A stretch of DNA of 64,000 nucleotides from the NCBI RefSeq assembly GCF_004217145.1, contig NZ_SHKR01000013.1, positions 928,344 to 992,343 on the forward strand, in the 5' to 3' direction. The notes below the pieces were generated by a model. That model did not search any database. It worked only from the letters and a program-made list of their open reading frames with translations, and had not been told where the DNA came from. The DNA comes from Kribbella rubisoli (GTDB lineage Bacteria; Actinomycetota; Actinomycetes; Propionibacteriales; Kribbellaceae). This document shows, in pieces, positions 42,559-52,970 of this stretch (the first letter of the stretch is position 1; the number at the start of each line of letters is the position of its first letter). A program made the translations under genes and the position numbers.

Positions 42559-42594
42559 TTAGACGGGGACGTTGATGGCGTTGTCTCGGGTCAT
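42559..42594 (-). CDS. Leaderless 11-codon micro-ORF
   Basis: ATG-started peptide MTRDNAINVPV in the gap between the AraC gene and the FHA gene. TAGCGT (42601-42606 on this strand) lies exactly 6 nt upstream, as for annotated leaderless genes, which is why it is listed; there is no other evidence of translation. It reads away from the FHA gene end towards the AraC 3' end and has no downstream gene to attenuate. Confidence 0.3.
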   Translation of the reverse strand: MTRDNAINVPV

Positions 42595-42635
42595 GGCCGG
42601 ACGCTAAGTCCGTTCGCCGGGGACCCCTCCCGAGG

Positions 42636-43409
42636 TCAGTCGTCCAGGATGTCGAGGTCCGCCGGGACCAGCGTGGTTGTCAGGAGTAGGGCGCGGAAGA
42701 GGTTGTCGTTCAGGGCGTTGCCGACTGGCTCGCCGACTTCCTCGCGGGTCAGGCCGGGTACGCCGTCTCGGGAGAGGCGGGTGCGCACGTTGGAGACCAG
42801 GTGCTCGACGCGCTTGGCGGTCCAGTTCTCTGACGGTTGTAGCTCGGCCAGCTGGTCTGCGGCCTGTCGCCAGGACAGGGGCAGGGGGTGTAGGTCGTGT
42901 AGGAGGTAGCGCTGGCCGACGACGGTCAGGGCCAGCTTCTCGGCAGGAGACAGCTGCCAGATGCGGGGCGGGTGCGTGGGGTCGCGTGGTCGCAGTACCG
43001 GACGGGTGCCGCTGTCGCCCACGACGTACACCTCCAGCAGGTGCTCGCGACCGCTGGAGCCCTGGACGAAGACCGGCGTGTACCCGGCGGCGAGCGGCAT
43101 CGGGTCTTCGCCGGCGAACAGCGTCTGCTCGCGTGGGAACCGCACCGGCAGCCGCCCGGTCACGGCGACCCACCACTGACCGGTCCGGTAACTGATCGAC
43201 CCGTGCATCCGGCTGACCCGCGGATCGTCCTCACCGACGCATACGTGAACCTCAGGCCGGTTCCGCCCGAACAGAATCGTCCGGTGCGGTCCGGGGTCCA
43301 CTGTGAGACCACCGCCAACGCTGAGCACGAACATCGTGCCCGGCTGGGCGTCAGGTACGCCGCCTGCCAGGCTGGCCTGGCCCTGCGGGAGGCTCCGGAT
43401 CGGCTCCAT
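42636..43409 (-). CDS. FHA-domain protein with HTH-like C-terminus
   Basis: 257 aa. FHA motifs: FGRNRPEV (48-55), DPRVSRMHGSISY (63-75; phosphothreonine-binding R, S and H), TGRLPV. The C-terminal half has a helical region (NWTAKRVEHLVSNVRTRL) that could bind DNA. FHA domains bind phosphothreonine, so this is the natural readout of the kinase whose stop is 1 nt before its ATG. Operon: metallopeptidase 1, kinase, FHA protein. The C-terminal role is inferred. Confidence 0.85.
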   Translation of the reverse strand: MEPIRSLPQGQASLAGGVPDAQPGTMFVLSVGGGLTVDPGPHRTILFGRNRPEVHVCVGEDDPRVSRMHGSISYRTGQWWVAVTGRLPVRFPREQTLFAGEDPMPLAAGYTPVFVQGSSGREHLLEVYVVGDSGTRPVLRPRDPTHPPRIWQLSPAEKLALTVVGQRYLLHDLHPLPLSWRQAADQLAELQPSENWTAKRVEHLVSNVRTRLSRDGVPGLTREEVGEPVGNALNDNLFRALLLTTTLVPADLDILDD

Positions 43410-43410
43410 G

Positions 43411-45237
<1,827 letters not shown>

Positions 45238-45247
45238 AGCACGGCGT

Positions 45248-46354
45248 TCATTTCACTAGGTCCGCCGACACCGCGAAGGTGTCGCACGCCTTGTTGGCGC
45301 CGATGTTGAAGCCGTTCTGGATCCAGAACCCTTGGCTGGCGGCCAGACCGTGCGTCCGCTCGTCCTCCGGCGTGTCCGCGGACTCACCGAAGCTGTTGCT
45401 GGACTGCTCCTTGAACTCGTCCAGCCGCTTCGTCAACGGATACGACTTCTCCACGGACTTGCTGAACACACCGCCGAAACAGGAGGCCTGCAACTCGTTC
45501 CGCCGCGAGCTCTCCAGCTTCTGGTCCGGGTGGTCCTGCAGGTAGACGGCCCGCGCATAGAACAGTCCGGTGACGCCTTGGACGTGGTGTCCGTACTCGT
45601 GGGCGATCGTCATCAGATAGGCGAGGTCCTGCTGCGGTCCGAACGCCTTGTTCATCTGCTTCACATCGACGTACATGACCTGGTTGCCGTAGCAGTAGAA
45701 CGCCAGTACGCGTCCGGACAGCGGCTGGAAGTTGCCGCACGCCGTCTGGACCGGCTGGTCGAACACGACCAGGCCAGGGTCCGGCTTGTCCTGCCCGAGC
45801 TCGTGGAAGACCGGACGCCACGCGTCGTTCAGGCACTTGAAGAGGCGCTGGTAGTAGACCTTCTGCGAGGCCAGGCTGCCGCTGCCGAGGTTCGCTGCCG
45901 GGCAGTTCTGCTCCTGGAGCGGACCGGTGCGGTAGACGTCGGCGTTCAGCAGGTAGTCCTCGGCAGACCCCTTCTGCGGGTTCGTGGTCGGGGTCGGCAC
46001 GATCGACGGACCGGTGACCCCGGGGTCTGCGGTGTCGGTGCCGCCCTTGTTCAGCAAGGCGGCCGCGACGGCGAACGAGACGCCGAGGAAGATCAGCAGG
46101 ACAAAGCCGAACAGGATGAGCCGCAGCGGGCCGCCGCGCTTCCGCGGTGGCTGGAAGCCGTTGAAGTGGCCTGGAGGTCCGTAGTACGGCTGCGCCCACT
46201 GACCGGAGTACTGCTGGCCCGGAGCGCCCTGCATCGGCGGGTACTGACCCTGCTGCGGCGGCCAGGGGGCTGCCTGCGGCGGTGGCAGGATGCCGGGCGG
46301 CGGGCCGGGTGGCCGGCCTTGCGGCGGGCCGCCGTACCCGTACGGGCTGCTCAC
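45248..46354 (-). CDS. Membrane-anchored neutral zinc metallopeptidase 1 (YpfJ-like)
   Basis: 368 aa from GTG 46354 with GGAGG 8 nt upstream. A Pro/Gln/Gly-rich disordered N-terminus (1-70), one membrane helix (about 76-102), then an extracytoplasmic domain with HEYGHHVQ (H252, E253, H256) and ELQASC, where the Glu is the likely third zinc ligand, and paired Cys (151, 174, 206, 221). PF04228-type peptidase; substrate unknown. First gene of the kinase-FHA operon. Divergent from the DUF2207 gene at 46421. Confidence 0.85.
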   Translation of the reverse strand: MSSPYGYGGPPQGRPPGPPPGILPPPQAAPWPPQQGQYPPMQGAPGQQYSGQWAQPYYGPPGHFNGFQPPRKRGGPLRLILFGFVLLIFLGVSFAVAAALLNKGGTDTADPGVTGPSIVPTPTTNPQKGSAEDYLLNADVYRTGPLQEQNCPAANLGSGSLASQKVYYQRLFKCLNDAWRPVFHELGQDKPDPGLVVFDQPVQTACGNFQPLSGRVLAFYCYGNQVMYVDVKQMNKAFGPQQDLAYLMTIAHEYGHHVQGVTGLFYARAVYLQDHPDQKLESSRRNELQASCFGGVFSKSVEKSYPLTKRLDEFKEQSSNSFGESADTPEDERTHGLAASQGFWIQNGFNIGANKACDTFAVSADLVK

Positions 46355-46420
46355 TACTCTGGCCTCCAGGCTGGTCGGTCGAGTTCGCTGCACGAACCGG
46401 CACGAGACTACTCTCGACCC

Positions 46421-48130
46421 ATGTCACCGAAGCGCCGCCTCCTCCCGGCTGCCCTGCTGATCTGTCTGACCGCGCCGGTAGCGGGCCTGTTCGTTGCCCT
46501 GAGCCCGGTGTCCGCCCAGGCAGCGGGTCAGGCAGACGACCAGATCACGGCGTACACCGCGGATGCGACGCTCACCAAGGACGGTCAGCTCCAGGTCAAG
46601 GAGACCGTCGACCTGAACGCCGGCGGTACGACGTTCAGCCGCACGCTGACGACCCGGGTCCGGTCCGACTCCGAGCGCGACCGCACGTACGGCCTGAAGG
46701 ACGTGTCGGCGACGGTGAACGGCCAGCCCGCTCAGGGCTTCGAGAACCAGAGCACCGACGACGGCCGCAAGCTCACGCTGAACGTGTCCGGTCAGTCGAA
46801 GATCGTCTACAGCTACACCGTCGACAACGTGGTCGCCGACACGACCGAGGGCCGCGAGGTGAGCTGGCCGATCGTGCAGGGCTTCGCCGTCTCGGTCCCG
46901 ACGGCCAACCTGAGCGTCAGCGTGCCGTTCGCGACCTGGGTGACCTGCTTCGCCGGCCGGACCGGTTCGAGCATGCCGTGTACGTCGTCCCAGCTGGGCG
47001 AGTCCGCCGACCTGCAGATCCAGCAGAACGGCGTACCGGCGGGTGGTCGGCTGACCTTCCTCACCGGGCTGAGCGATCAGGCGACGGTGCAGGCGAACGC
47101 GCAGTACTCGACCCGCTGGTCGCTCGGTCGCGCGTTCACCGTGGACTCGAGCACGATCGGCCTGGCCGTGATCGTGTTCGGCATCGGACTGCTCGGTGCG
47201 GTCGGCCTGTGGTTCTTCCGCGGCCGCGACGCCGCGAAGGTCGGTGAGGGCGCGCCGGAGCGTCCGGTGCTGGACGGCGCCGACGGACCGCAGTTCGCTG
47301 CGCCGGACGGCATCCGCCCCGGCCAGGTCGGCACGGTGGTGGACGAGACGGCCGACGTCGTCGACATCACCGCCACGCTGCTGGACCTTGCCGTGCGCAA
47401 CTACCTGACGATCGTCGAGCAGCCGCGCGAGTCGCACTTCGGCAAGCTGGACTGGGAGCTGCAGCGGCTGCACCCGGGCGGACCGGAGCTCCTGCCGTAC
47501 GAGAAGGCCTTGCTGGACGCGGTGTTCGCGGACGGCGACTCGGTGCTGGTGTCCACACTCGGCCCGTCGCTGCGGCCGCGGCTCAACCTCGTCCGCGAGC
47601 AGCTGTACGCCGACGTGGTGACGCAGGGCTGGTTCAACAACCGCCCGGACGCCGTGCGGAACCGGTGGACCACCGCGGGCGTGGTGCTGCTCGGTGCGGG
47701 CGTCGTACTGACGATCGTGCTCGCGATCGTCACCAAGTTCGGTCTGGTCGGCTTCGCGGTCATGGCGGCCGGTCTGGTGCTCGCACTCGTCGGCCAGGCT
47801 GCACCGGCCCGCACCGCGCGCGGCGCCGCCGTGCTGGGCCGGGTCGCCGGTCTGCAGCACTACCTGGCCAACGAGTCCTCGTCGACTCTGCCGCAGAGCC
47901 ACCGGCTCGAGTTCGCGTCCCGCTGCCTGCCGTACGCCGCTGTGCTCGGGCTGACCGAGAAGTGGGCGCTGGAGATCGCGGCCACCGATGACGACGACGA
48001 CCCCGACGCCGGCATCGGCTGGTACTCCGGACCGGAGAACTGGCATCTGTCGGACATCGGGGAGTCGCTCAGCAACTTCGTGACCGCGTTCGGCGGCTCG
48101 CTGACCACCGCCCGTCGGCTCTTCGGCTGA
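46421..48130 (+). CDS. DUF2207 membrane protein 1
   Basis: 569 aa. Signal peptide (1-35), a beta-rich extracytoplasmic domain (40-240), a membrane helix (about 244-266; IGLAVIVFGIGLLGAVGLWF), a cytoplasmic helical region (LDLAVRNYLTIVEQ) and two helices near 408-455, as in the DUF2207 family of predicted membrane proteins. Function unknown. ATG 46421 is 6 nt after TACTCT (46409-46414). Divergent from metallopeptidase 1; the same pairing recurs at 52.9 kb. Confidence 0.85.
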   Translation: MSPKRRLLPAALLICLTAPVAGLFVALSPVSAQAAGQADDQITAYTADATLTKDGQLQVKETVDLNAGGTTFSRTLTTRVRSDSERDRTYGLKDVSATVNGQPAQGFENQSTDDGRKLTLNVSGQSKIVYSYTVDNVVADTTEGREVSWPIVQGFAVSVPTANLSVSVPFATWVTCFAGRTGSSMPCTSSQLGESADLQIQQNGVPAGGRLTFLTGLSDQATVQANAQYSTRWSLGRAFTVDSSTIGLAVIVFGIGLLGAVGLWFFRGRDAAKVGEGAPERPVLDGADGPQFAAPDGIRPGQVGTVVDETADVVDITATLLDLAVRNYLTIVEQPRESHFGKLDWELQRLHPGGPELLPYEKALLDAVFADGDSVLVSTLGPSLRPRLNLVREQLYADVVTQGWFNNRPDAVRNRWTTAGVVLLGAGVVLTIVLAIVTKFGLVGFAVMAAGLVLALVGQAAPARTARGAAVLGRVAGLQHYLANESSSTLPQSHRLEFASRCLPYAAVLGLTEKWALEIAATDDDDDPDAGIGWYSGPENWHLSDIGESLSNFVTAFGGSLTTARRLFG

Positions 48131-48155
48131 CGGGCGGCGGCTGCGCTGTTGCGGG

Positions 48156-50384
48156 CTAGTTGACCCGGACGTCTGCTGCGGTGAACGTGTTGCAGGCGTC
48201 CGGCTTCTTGCCGTTGAAGCCGGTGATCGACCACTGGTAGTTGCTCACCCGGTTGCCGTGGTCGTGCACGCGCGGCCGGGCGTAGTCGTCACCGGAGTGG
48301 GAGATCAGGAACTTCCAGTTGGCGAGCAGCGGGCCGTTCATCGGGGTGAACGCCGCGTTCGCACCGAGGTAGACGGCACCGAGGCAGGTCGCCTGCAGTT
48401 CGCGCCGGCGGCTCTCGAGGAGCTTCTGGTTCGGCGTCATCGACTGCTGCCGCGACATCGACGAGGCGAGGATCCCGCTCAGCTTCTGCACGTGGTGCCC
48501 GTACTCGTGGGCGAACGTGTTCAGCATGACCGCGCGCGCGTAGACCGGGTTGGTCTTGTAGTACCCGTTGTCGACGGCGAACGGCAGGTAGATCGTCTCG
48601 TTCGCCGCGCAGTACGCCGCGCGGACGCTGCGCTGGATGCCACACGGTGACGGCGTCTTGCCGACGTACACGACCGCCTTCGGGTTGCGGAACGGCAGGT
48701 TGGCCTTCTTCATCGCCAGCCACCAGGTGCGGTTGAGGCAGGGCAGCAGGCGGTTGTAGTACTGCTGCGCTGCGGCGACCGTGACCGGTGCGAACGGCGG
48801 CTCCGCGCACTTGGACGCGGCGACCGGGCCGATCTTGTAGAGCGCGCTGCCCTTCACGACCTCGTCGGCCGTCGGGCCGCGCGGCGCGGTCGGGGTGGGG
48901 GACGGGCTCGCGGACGGTGACGACGAGGACTCGGACACGGGTGCCGTCGGGCTGTCCTTGGCCTGCGGGTCATCGCCGCCGCCGACACTGCGGACGAGCA
49001 GGGTGATGCCGGAGCCGACCACGAGCACGGCGAGGACGACCAGGCCGATCAGCAGATTGCGCGAGGCCTTCTTCTTCTTGCGACGTCGGCCGCCCGGCGG
49101 CTGCGGGATCGGGATCGGCGGGTACTGCCAGGTCGGCGCCTGCTGGACAGGCTGACCCATCGGACCGGTCTGCCCAGGACCGCCCTGCGACGCGGCGTGG
49201 CGGGGGCCGGACTGCTGCTGTGGTGGGAGTGCGTTGCTCCAGGGGGAGGAGGGCTCCTGACCCTGGTTTGGTGGGCCCCACAGGTAGGAGCCTTCGGAGT
49301 GCGGACCGTTCTGGTCCCGCTGCTGTGGCTGGGACGGCGCCGCCTGCCATGCACTCGAACTGGACTGCCCGGTCGCGGACCAGCCCTGCCCAGCCCCGGA
49401 CTGACCGGAACCGGCTTCGGAGGACTCGTCCTGCGAGTCGCCGTCGCCCGCAGAATCATCCCGCAACGTCCACGACTGCGCAGACCACTGGGACGGGCCG
49501 TCAGGTCCAGGCTGGTTGGGGCCCTGCTGGGTGGGGGCAGACTGCGACCAGAACGAGTCCGACTGCTGGCCGGACGGTGTCGGGTTGGTCTGCCAGGGGT
49601 CGACCTGGGGCGGGCCGGACTGCCACTGGCCAGGCTGGTTGGGACCAGGCTGACCGGGCCCCGCTTGGCTCGGTCCCGGCTGGTTCGGGCCTGGCTGGTT
49701 GGGAGCCGACTGCGGACCTTGCTGTTGTGGTCCGCGCTGCTGAGGGCCGGACTGGTTCGGGCCTGGCTGGTTCGGGCCTGGTCGGTTCGGGCCGGGCTGG
49801 TTGGAGCCTGGGCCGGCAGGACCGGACTGCTGGCGACCGGACTGCTGCGGGCCTGATTGTTGTGGGCCTGATTGTTGTGGGCCGCGCTGCCCCGGACCCG
49901 ACTGCCCCGGACCCGACTGCCCCGGACCTGACTGCCCCGGACCCGACTGCTGCGGACCGCGCTGACCCGGACCTGCCTGACCCGGAGCCGGCTGGCCTGG
50001 GCCTGGTTGGTTTGGGCCGGCGGGTTGGTCGGGGTGTTCGCGGCGGCCGGGGTTCCAGCCGCCTTCGAACCAGTTGTTGGCGGGAGGCTCGGCCTGCGAC
50101 GGGTTCTGGAACTCACGCTTGGCGTCGGTGTCACCGCTCCACCACGACTGCCCACGCTGATCGTCCCCAGGACCACCCTGCCCCTGTTGAGGACCACGCT
50201 GCCCGTCCGCACCCGCAGGACCACGGCCGCGCCGGCTCTCCCCGGGAGCGCCTCGGCCCTGTTCGGGGCCCTGCTGGTCTGCTCCGGGATGGTGGGGGTT
50301 CTGCCCGGGACCGTGCTCCGGTGGGCGGTTCGGCTGATCGTCAGCCGGGTCGCTCCCCGGGGGCTGGTTCCAGTTGTCCGACAT
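48156..50384 (-). CDS. Zinc metallopeptidase 2 with very long disordered N-terminus
   Basis: 742 aa, ATG with GAGGAG upstream. Residues 1-430 are a Pro/Gln/Gly/Ser low-complexity segment with repeating GPGQSGPGQ and QQSGPQQSG units, then a basic KKKKK stretch, a membrane helix (about 440-465) and a PF04228-like domain with HEYGHHVQKL and ELQATC. The disordered part is cytoplasmic by topology, six times longer than in its paralogues, and may be a scaffold or phase-separating region; that is a guess. Same family as 45248, 50507 and 51835. Confidence 0.85.
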   Translation of the reverse strand: MSDNWNQPPGSDPADDQPNRPPEHGPGQNPHHPGADQQGPEQGRGAPGESRRGRGPAGADGQRGPQQGQGGPGDDQRGQSWWSGDTDAKREFQNPSQAEPPANNWFEGGWNPGRREHPDQPAGPNQPGPGQPAPGQAGPGQRGPQQSGPGQSGPGQSGPGQSGPGQRGPQQSGPQQSGPQQSGRQQSGPAGPGSNQPGPNRPGPNQPGPNQSGPQQRGPQQQGPQSAPNQPGPNQPGPSQAGPGQPGPNQPGQWQSGPPQVDPWQTNPTPSGQQSDSFWSQSAPTQQGPNQPGPDGPSQWSAQSWTLRDDSAGDGDSQDESSEAGSGQSGAGQGWSATGQSSSSAWQAAPSQPQQRDQNGPHSEGSYLWGPPNQGQEPSSPWSNALPPQQQSGPRHAASQGGPGQTGPMGQPVQQAPTWQYPPIPIPQPPGGRRRKKKKASRNLLIGLVVLAVLVVGSGITLLVRSVGGGDDPQAKDSPTAPVSESSSSPSASPSPTPTAPRGPTADEVVKGSALYKIGPVAASKCAEPPFAPVTVAAAQQYYNRLLPCLNRTWWLAMKKANLPFRNPKAVVYVGKTPSPCGIQRSVRAAYCAANETIYLPFAVDNGYYKTNPVYARAVMLNTFAHEYGHHVQKLSGILASSMSRQQSMTPNQKLLESRRRELQATCLGAVYLGANAAFTPMNGPLLANWKFLISHSGDDYARPRVHDHGNRVSNYQWSITGFNGKKPDACNTFTAADVRVN

Positions 50385-50506
50385 CGATGCTCCTCACGAC
50401 CTTGCTGGGTGGGGGTGCCGGATGCCGATTCCCCCGGACATACTTTGCGCGATCCGGACCCACCAGGCTAGCTACCCCGGCCAGTCGTCTCGAACTAGTT
50501 CGTCAC

Positions 50507-51808
50507 CTACTTCACCTGCGCCGCCGATGCGGCCCAGGTGTTGCACGCATTCGGGTTGCGCCCGTTCCACCCGCGTAGTGCCCAGTAGTTGTGGATCGGC
50601 GGGGCGCCGTGGTCGTTCCCGTTGTCGATCGTGTTGGCGATCAGCCACCGCCACTGGACCAGCGACTGCCCGGTGATCGGGTAGGTCCGCCGGTTCGAGC
50701 CGATGAAGATGTCCGAGAAGCATGACGCCTGCAATTCCAGCCGCCGGCTGTCCTGCAGCTCCTGCGTGTACGTCGCCCGCTCGTACCGGATCCGCGCGTA
50801 CGCCTGCAGGATCCCGGTCTGGTTCTGCACGTGGTGCCCGTACTCGTGGGCGAACTGGTGCAGCATCCACATCCGCGCCCAGACCTTGCTGTACGACTGC
50901 GTGTACTTGTTGTAGTTCCCGACGTCCTCGGTCAGGTTCATGTAGATCGTGTCGTTGGTGCCGCAGAAGAACGGCGGCCCGGAGTCGCTGTGGGCCCCGC
51001 ACGGCGACTGCACGGTGCCGCTGAACGTGACGACGTTCGGGGACCGGAACCGCCCGCCGGCCTTGGTGATCATCGGCGCCCACGCCTTGTTCAGGCAGGC
51101 CAGCAGGTTCTTGTAGTTGGCCCGGGCACCGGCCGCCGTGCTCTGCCGGGACTTGGACTCCTTGCAGTTCACCGACCTCATCGCACCGACCTTGTACAGC
51201 TTGTTCCGCACTACCAGGTCTGTGTCGCTCGGCCCGGGGTTGGTCGTCGGCGTGCTGGTGGTCGTCGAGCGGGACGTGGTCGGCAGCGGCGCCTGCGTGG
51301 TCGGCCGGGTCGTGGTCGGCCTCACGGTGGGCTTGGTGGCCGGCTGCCCGGACGGCTCGGTCGACGGCTCGGTCGTGGGGCTGTACGACGAGGTGGTCGT
51401 CGGCTCGGCGTACGACGGGTCGCCGTTGTGCTTCAGGATCGACGAGGCGAGCTTCAGCCCGATCACGCCGATCACCACCACGCCGAGCACCACGAACAGC
51501 GCGATCACTCCGCCGCGGCCCTTCTTCGGCGGCCGCGGTCCACCCGGCGGAGCGCCCGCACCCCAGCCGAACTGCGGCTGACCGTGGAACGGCTGGCCCT
51601 GGAACGGTTGCCCTTGATAGGGCGGACCAGGCGGACCTTGGTACGGCGGTCCCGGCGGCGGACCAGGCGGTCCCGGCGGTCCTTGAGGCGGGCGGCCAGG
51701 CGGTCCGCCGTACCCGGGGGCTTGCTGACCCGGCCCCGGCTGCCACGGCGGTGGCTGCTGTGGCGGGTACTGCTGCCCGGGCGGTGGACCCCATTGGTTG
51801 CCTGACAC
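50507..51808 (-). CDS. Zinc metallopeptidase 3
   Basis: 433 aa from GTG 51808, 7 nt after TAGCGT (51816-51821), chosen over an upstream ATG because promoter and start match those of the paralogue at 51835. Pro/Gly/Gln-rich cytoplasmic N-terminus (WGPPPGQQYPPQQPPP), one membrane helix (about 110-135), a Thr/Ser/Pro linker and a domain with HEYGHHVQ and ELQASC. Co-oriented with copies 2 and 4; the three lie head to tail. Confidence 0.85.
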   Translation of the reverse strand: MSGNQWGPPPGQQYPPQQPPPWQPGPGQQAPGYGGPPGRPPQGPPGPPGPPPGPPYQGPPGPPYQGQPFQGQPFHGQPQFGWGAGAPPGGPRPPKKGRGGVIALFVVLGVVVIGVIGLKLASSILKHNGDPSYAEPTTTSSYSPTTEPSTEPSGQPATKPTVRPTTTRPTTQAPLPTTSRSTTTSTPTTNPGPSDTDLVVRNKLYKVGAMRSVNCKESKSRQSTAAGARANYKNLLACLNKAWAPMITKAGGRFRSPNVVTFSGTVQSPCGAHSDSGPPFFCGTNDTIYMNLTEDVGNYNKYTQSYSKVWARMWMLHQFAHEYGHHVQNQTGILQAYARIRYERATYTQELQDSRRLELQASCFSDIFIGSNRRTYPITGQSLVQWRWLIANTIDNGNDHGAPPIHNYWALRGWNGRNPNACNTWAASAAQVK

Positions 51809-51834
51809 AGCGGTGACGCTACCGGAGCCCAGGC

Positions 51835-52911
51835 TCAACTTACCCTGGCGGGTGATGCCGACCAGGTGTTGCAACTCGCCGGGTTACGAGCCGCGAAGGC
51901 GGCGCGGCTCCAGGCGCCGTGGCTGGTGGTGCTGCCGTGGTCCCGCGGGTACGGCGGCCGGTCACCGCTGTTGTTCACGTCGTACAGCCACATCTGGTAC
52001 GCGTACCCGGTGATGCCGTAGCTGCCGCGGTTGGAGCCGAGGAACACGTTGCCCAGACAGGAGGCCTGTAGCTCGAGCCGCCTGCTCAGCAGCAGTTGCC
52101 CGTCGGTGGTTGCGTCGTACCGGAGCTTCTCGTAGGCCTCGCCGAGCCCTGTCATCCACTGGACCGAGTGCCCGTACTCGTGGGCCACAGTGAAGCTGCC
52201 GACCATCCGGCCGAATGTCGGGTTCTGCTTGTAGAACGCGATGACCGACGGCGACTCCATATAAATGGTGTGAGTCGTCGGGCAGTAGAACGCCCGCCCC
52301 GGCCCACTTCCGCACGGTGTGTTCACCGAGCCGCCCCAAACGACCAGACCGGGCGAACGGAACCGCCCACCGGCCGCAGCGACCTGTCGCGGCCAGGCGT
52401 GATCCAGACAGGCCTTGATCGCCTTGAAGTACGCCGATGCCTGCGCACCGTTACCAGGACCGGTCTTCGCCTGCTTGCAGTTCACCGTCCGCATCGCACC
52501 GGTCTTGTAGAGCCGATGCGTCGCGTTGTACGTCGCCGGGTTGATCTGCACCGGCTTCGGCGGTGCGGTGGTTGTCGTCTTCTTAGTAGGCGTCGGCACA
52601 GCCGTGGTCGGGCGCACCGACGTAGTCACTGTCGGCGGTGCGGCGACGGTCGGCTCCTCACCACCGCCCTGCGCGAGTTTGACGAGCAGGAACACACCAC
52701 CGGCAGCAACCACCGCCACCAGGGCAACAATCAGTAGCCCTGCCCCACCTGACTTCTTCCGTGGCGGTTGCGGCGGCAACGGACCCCACCCGAACTGCGG
52801 TCCGGGCGGTGGCGGCGCTGCGTAGTACTGCGGTGGCCGGGGAGGAGCCGGGTAACCCTGCGGCGGCGGGACAGATTGCCCGGGAGGCGGTCCCCATTGG
52901 TTGCCTGACAC
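51835..52911 (-). CDS. Zinc metallopeptidase 4
   Basis: 358 aa, GTG 52911, 7 nt after TAGCGT (52919-52924): leaderless. N-terminus SGNQWGPPPGQ is shared with copy 3, showing recent duplication. Membrane helix at about 56-80, a Thr-rich linker, then a domain with HEYGHSVQ (His-to-Ser change at the fifth position, outside the zinc ligands), ELQASC and the same Cys pattern. Divergent from the DUF2207 gene at 52971. Confidence 0.85.
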   Translation of the reverse strand: MSGNQWGPPPGQSVPPPQGYPAPPRPPQYYAAPPPPGPQFGWGPLPPQPPRKKSGGAGLLIVALVAVVAAGGVFLLVKLAQGGGEEPTVAAPPTVTTSVRPTTAVPTPTKKTTTTAPPKPVQINPATYNATHRLYKTGAMRTVNCKQAKTGPGNGAQASAYFKAIKACLDHAWPRQVAAAGGRFRSPGLVVWGGSVNTPCGSGPGRAFYCPTTHTIYMESPSVIAFYKQNPTFGRMVGSFTVAHEYGHSVQWMTGLGEAYEKLRYDATTDGQLLLSRRLELQASCLGNVFLGSNRGSYGITGYAYQMWLYDVNNSGDRPPYPRDHGSTTSHGAWSRAAFAARNPASCNTWSASPARVS

Positions 52912-52970
52912 CCCGCAGACGCTATCGTGCCCGGTGTCAACCTCCCCTCTTTCTACGGTGTGATTGGGCG

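Noticed and set aside
49840..49990. Possible CRISPR-like repeats
   Set aside because: In-frame coding tandem repeats without spacers; no cas genes anywhere in the window.
49197..50578. Plus-strand ORFs opposite the disordered region of metallopeptidase 2
   Set aside because: Low-complexity Pro/Gln/Gly codons leave every frame open; no ribosome site or promoter.
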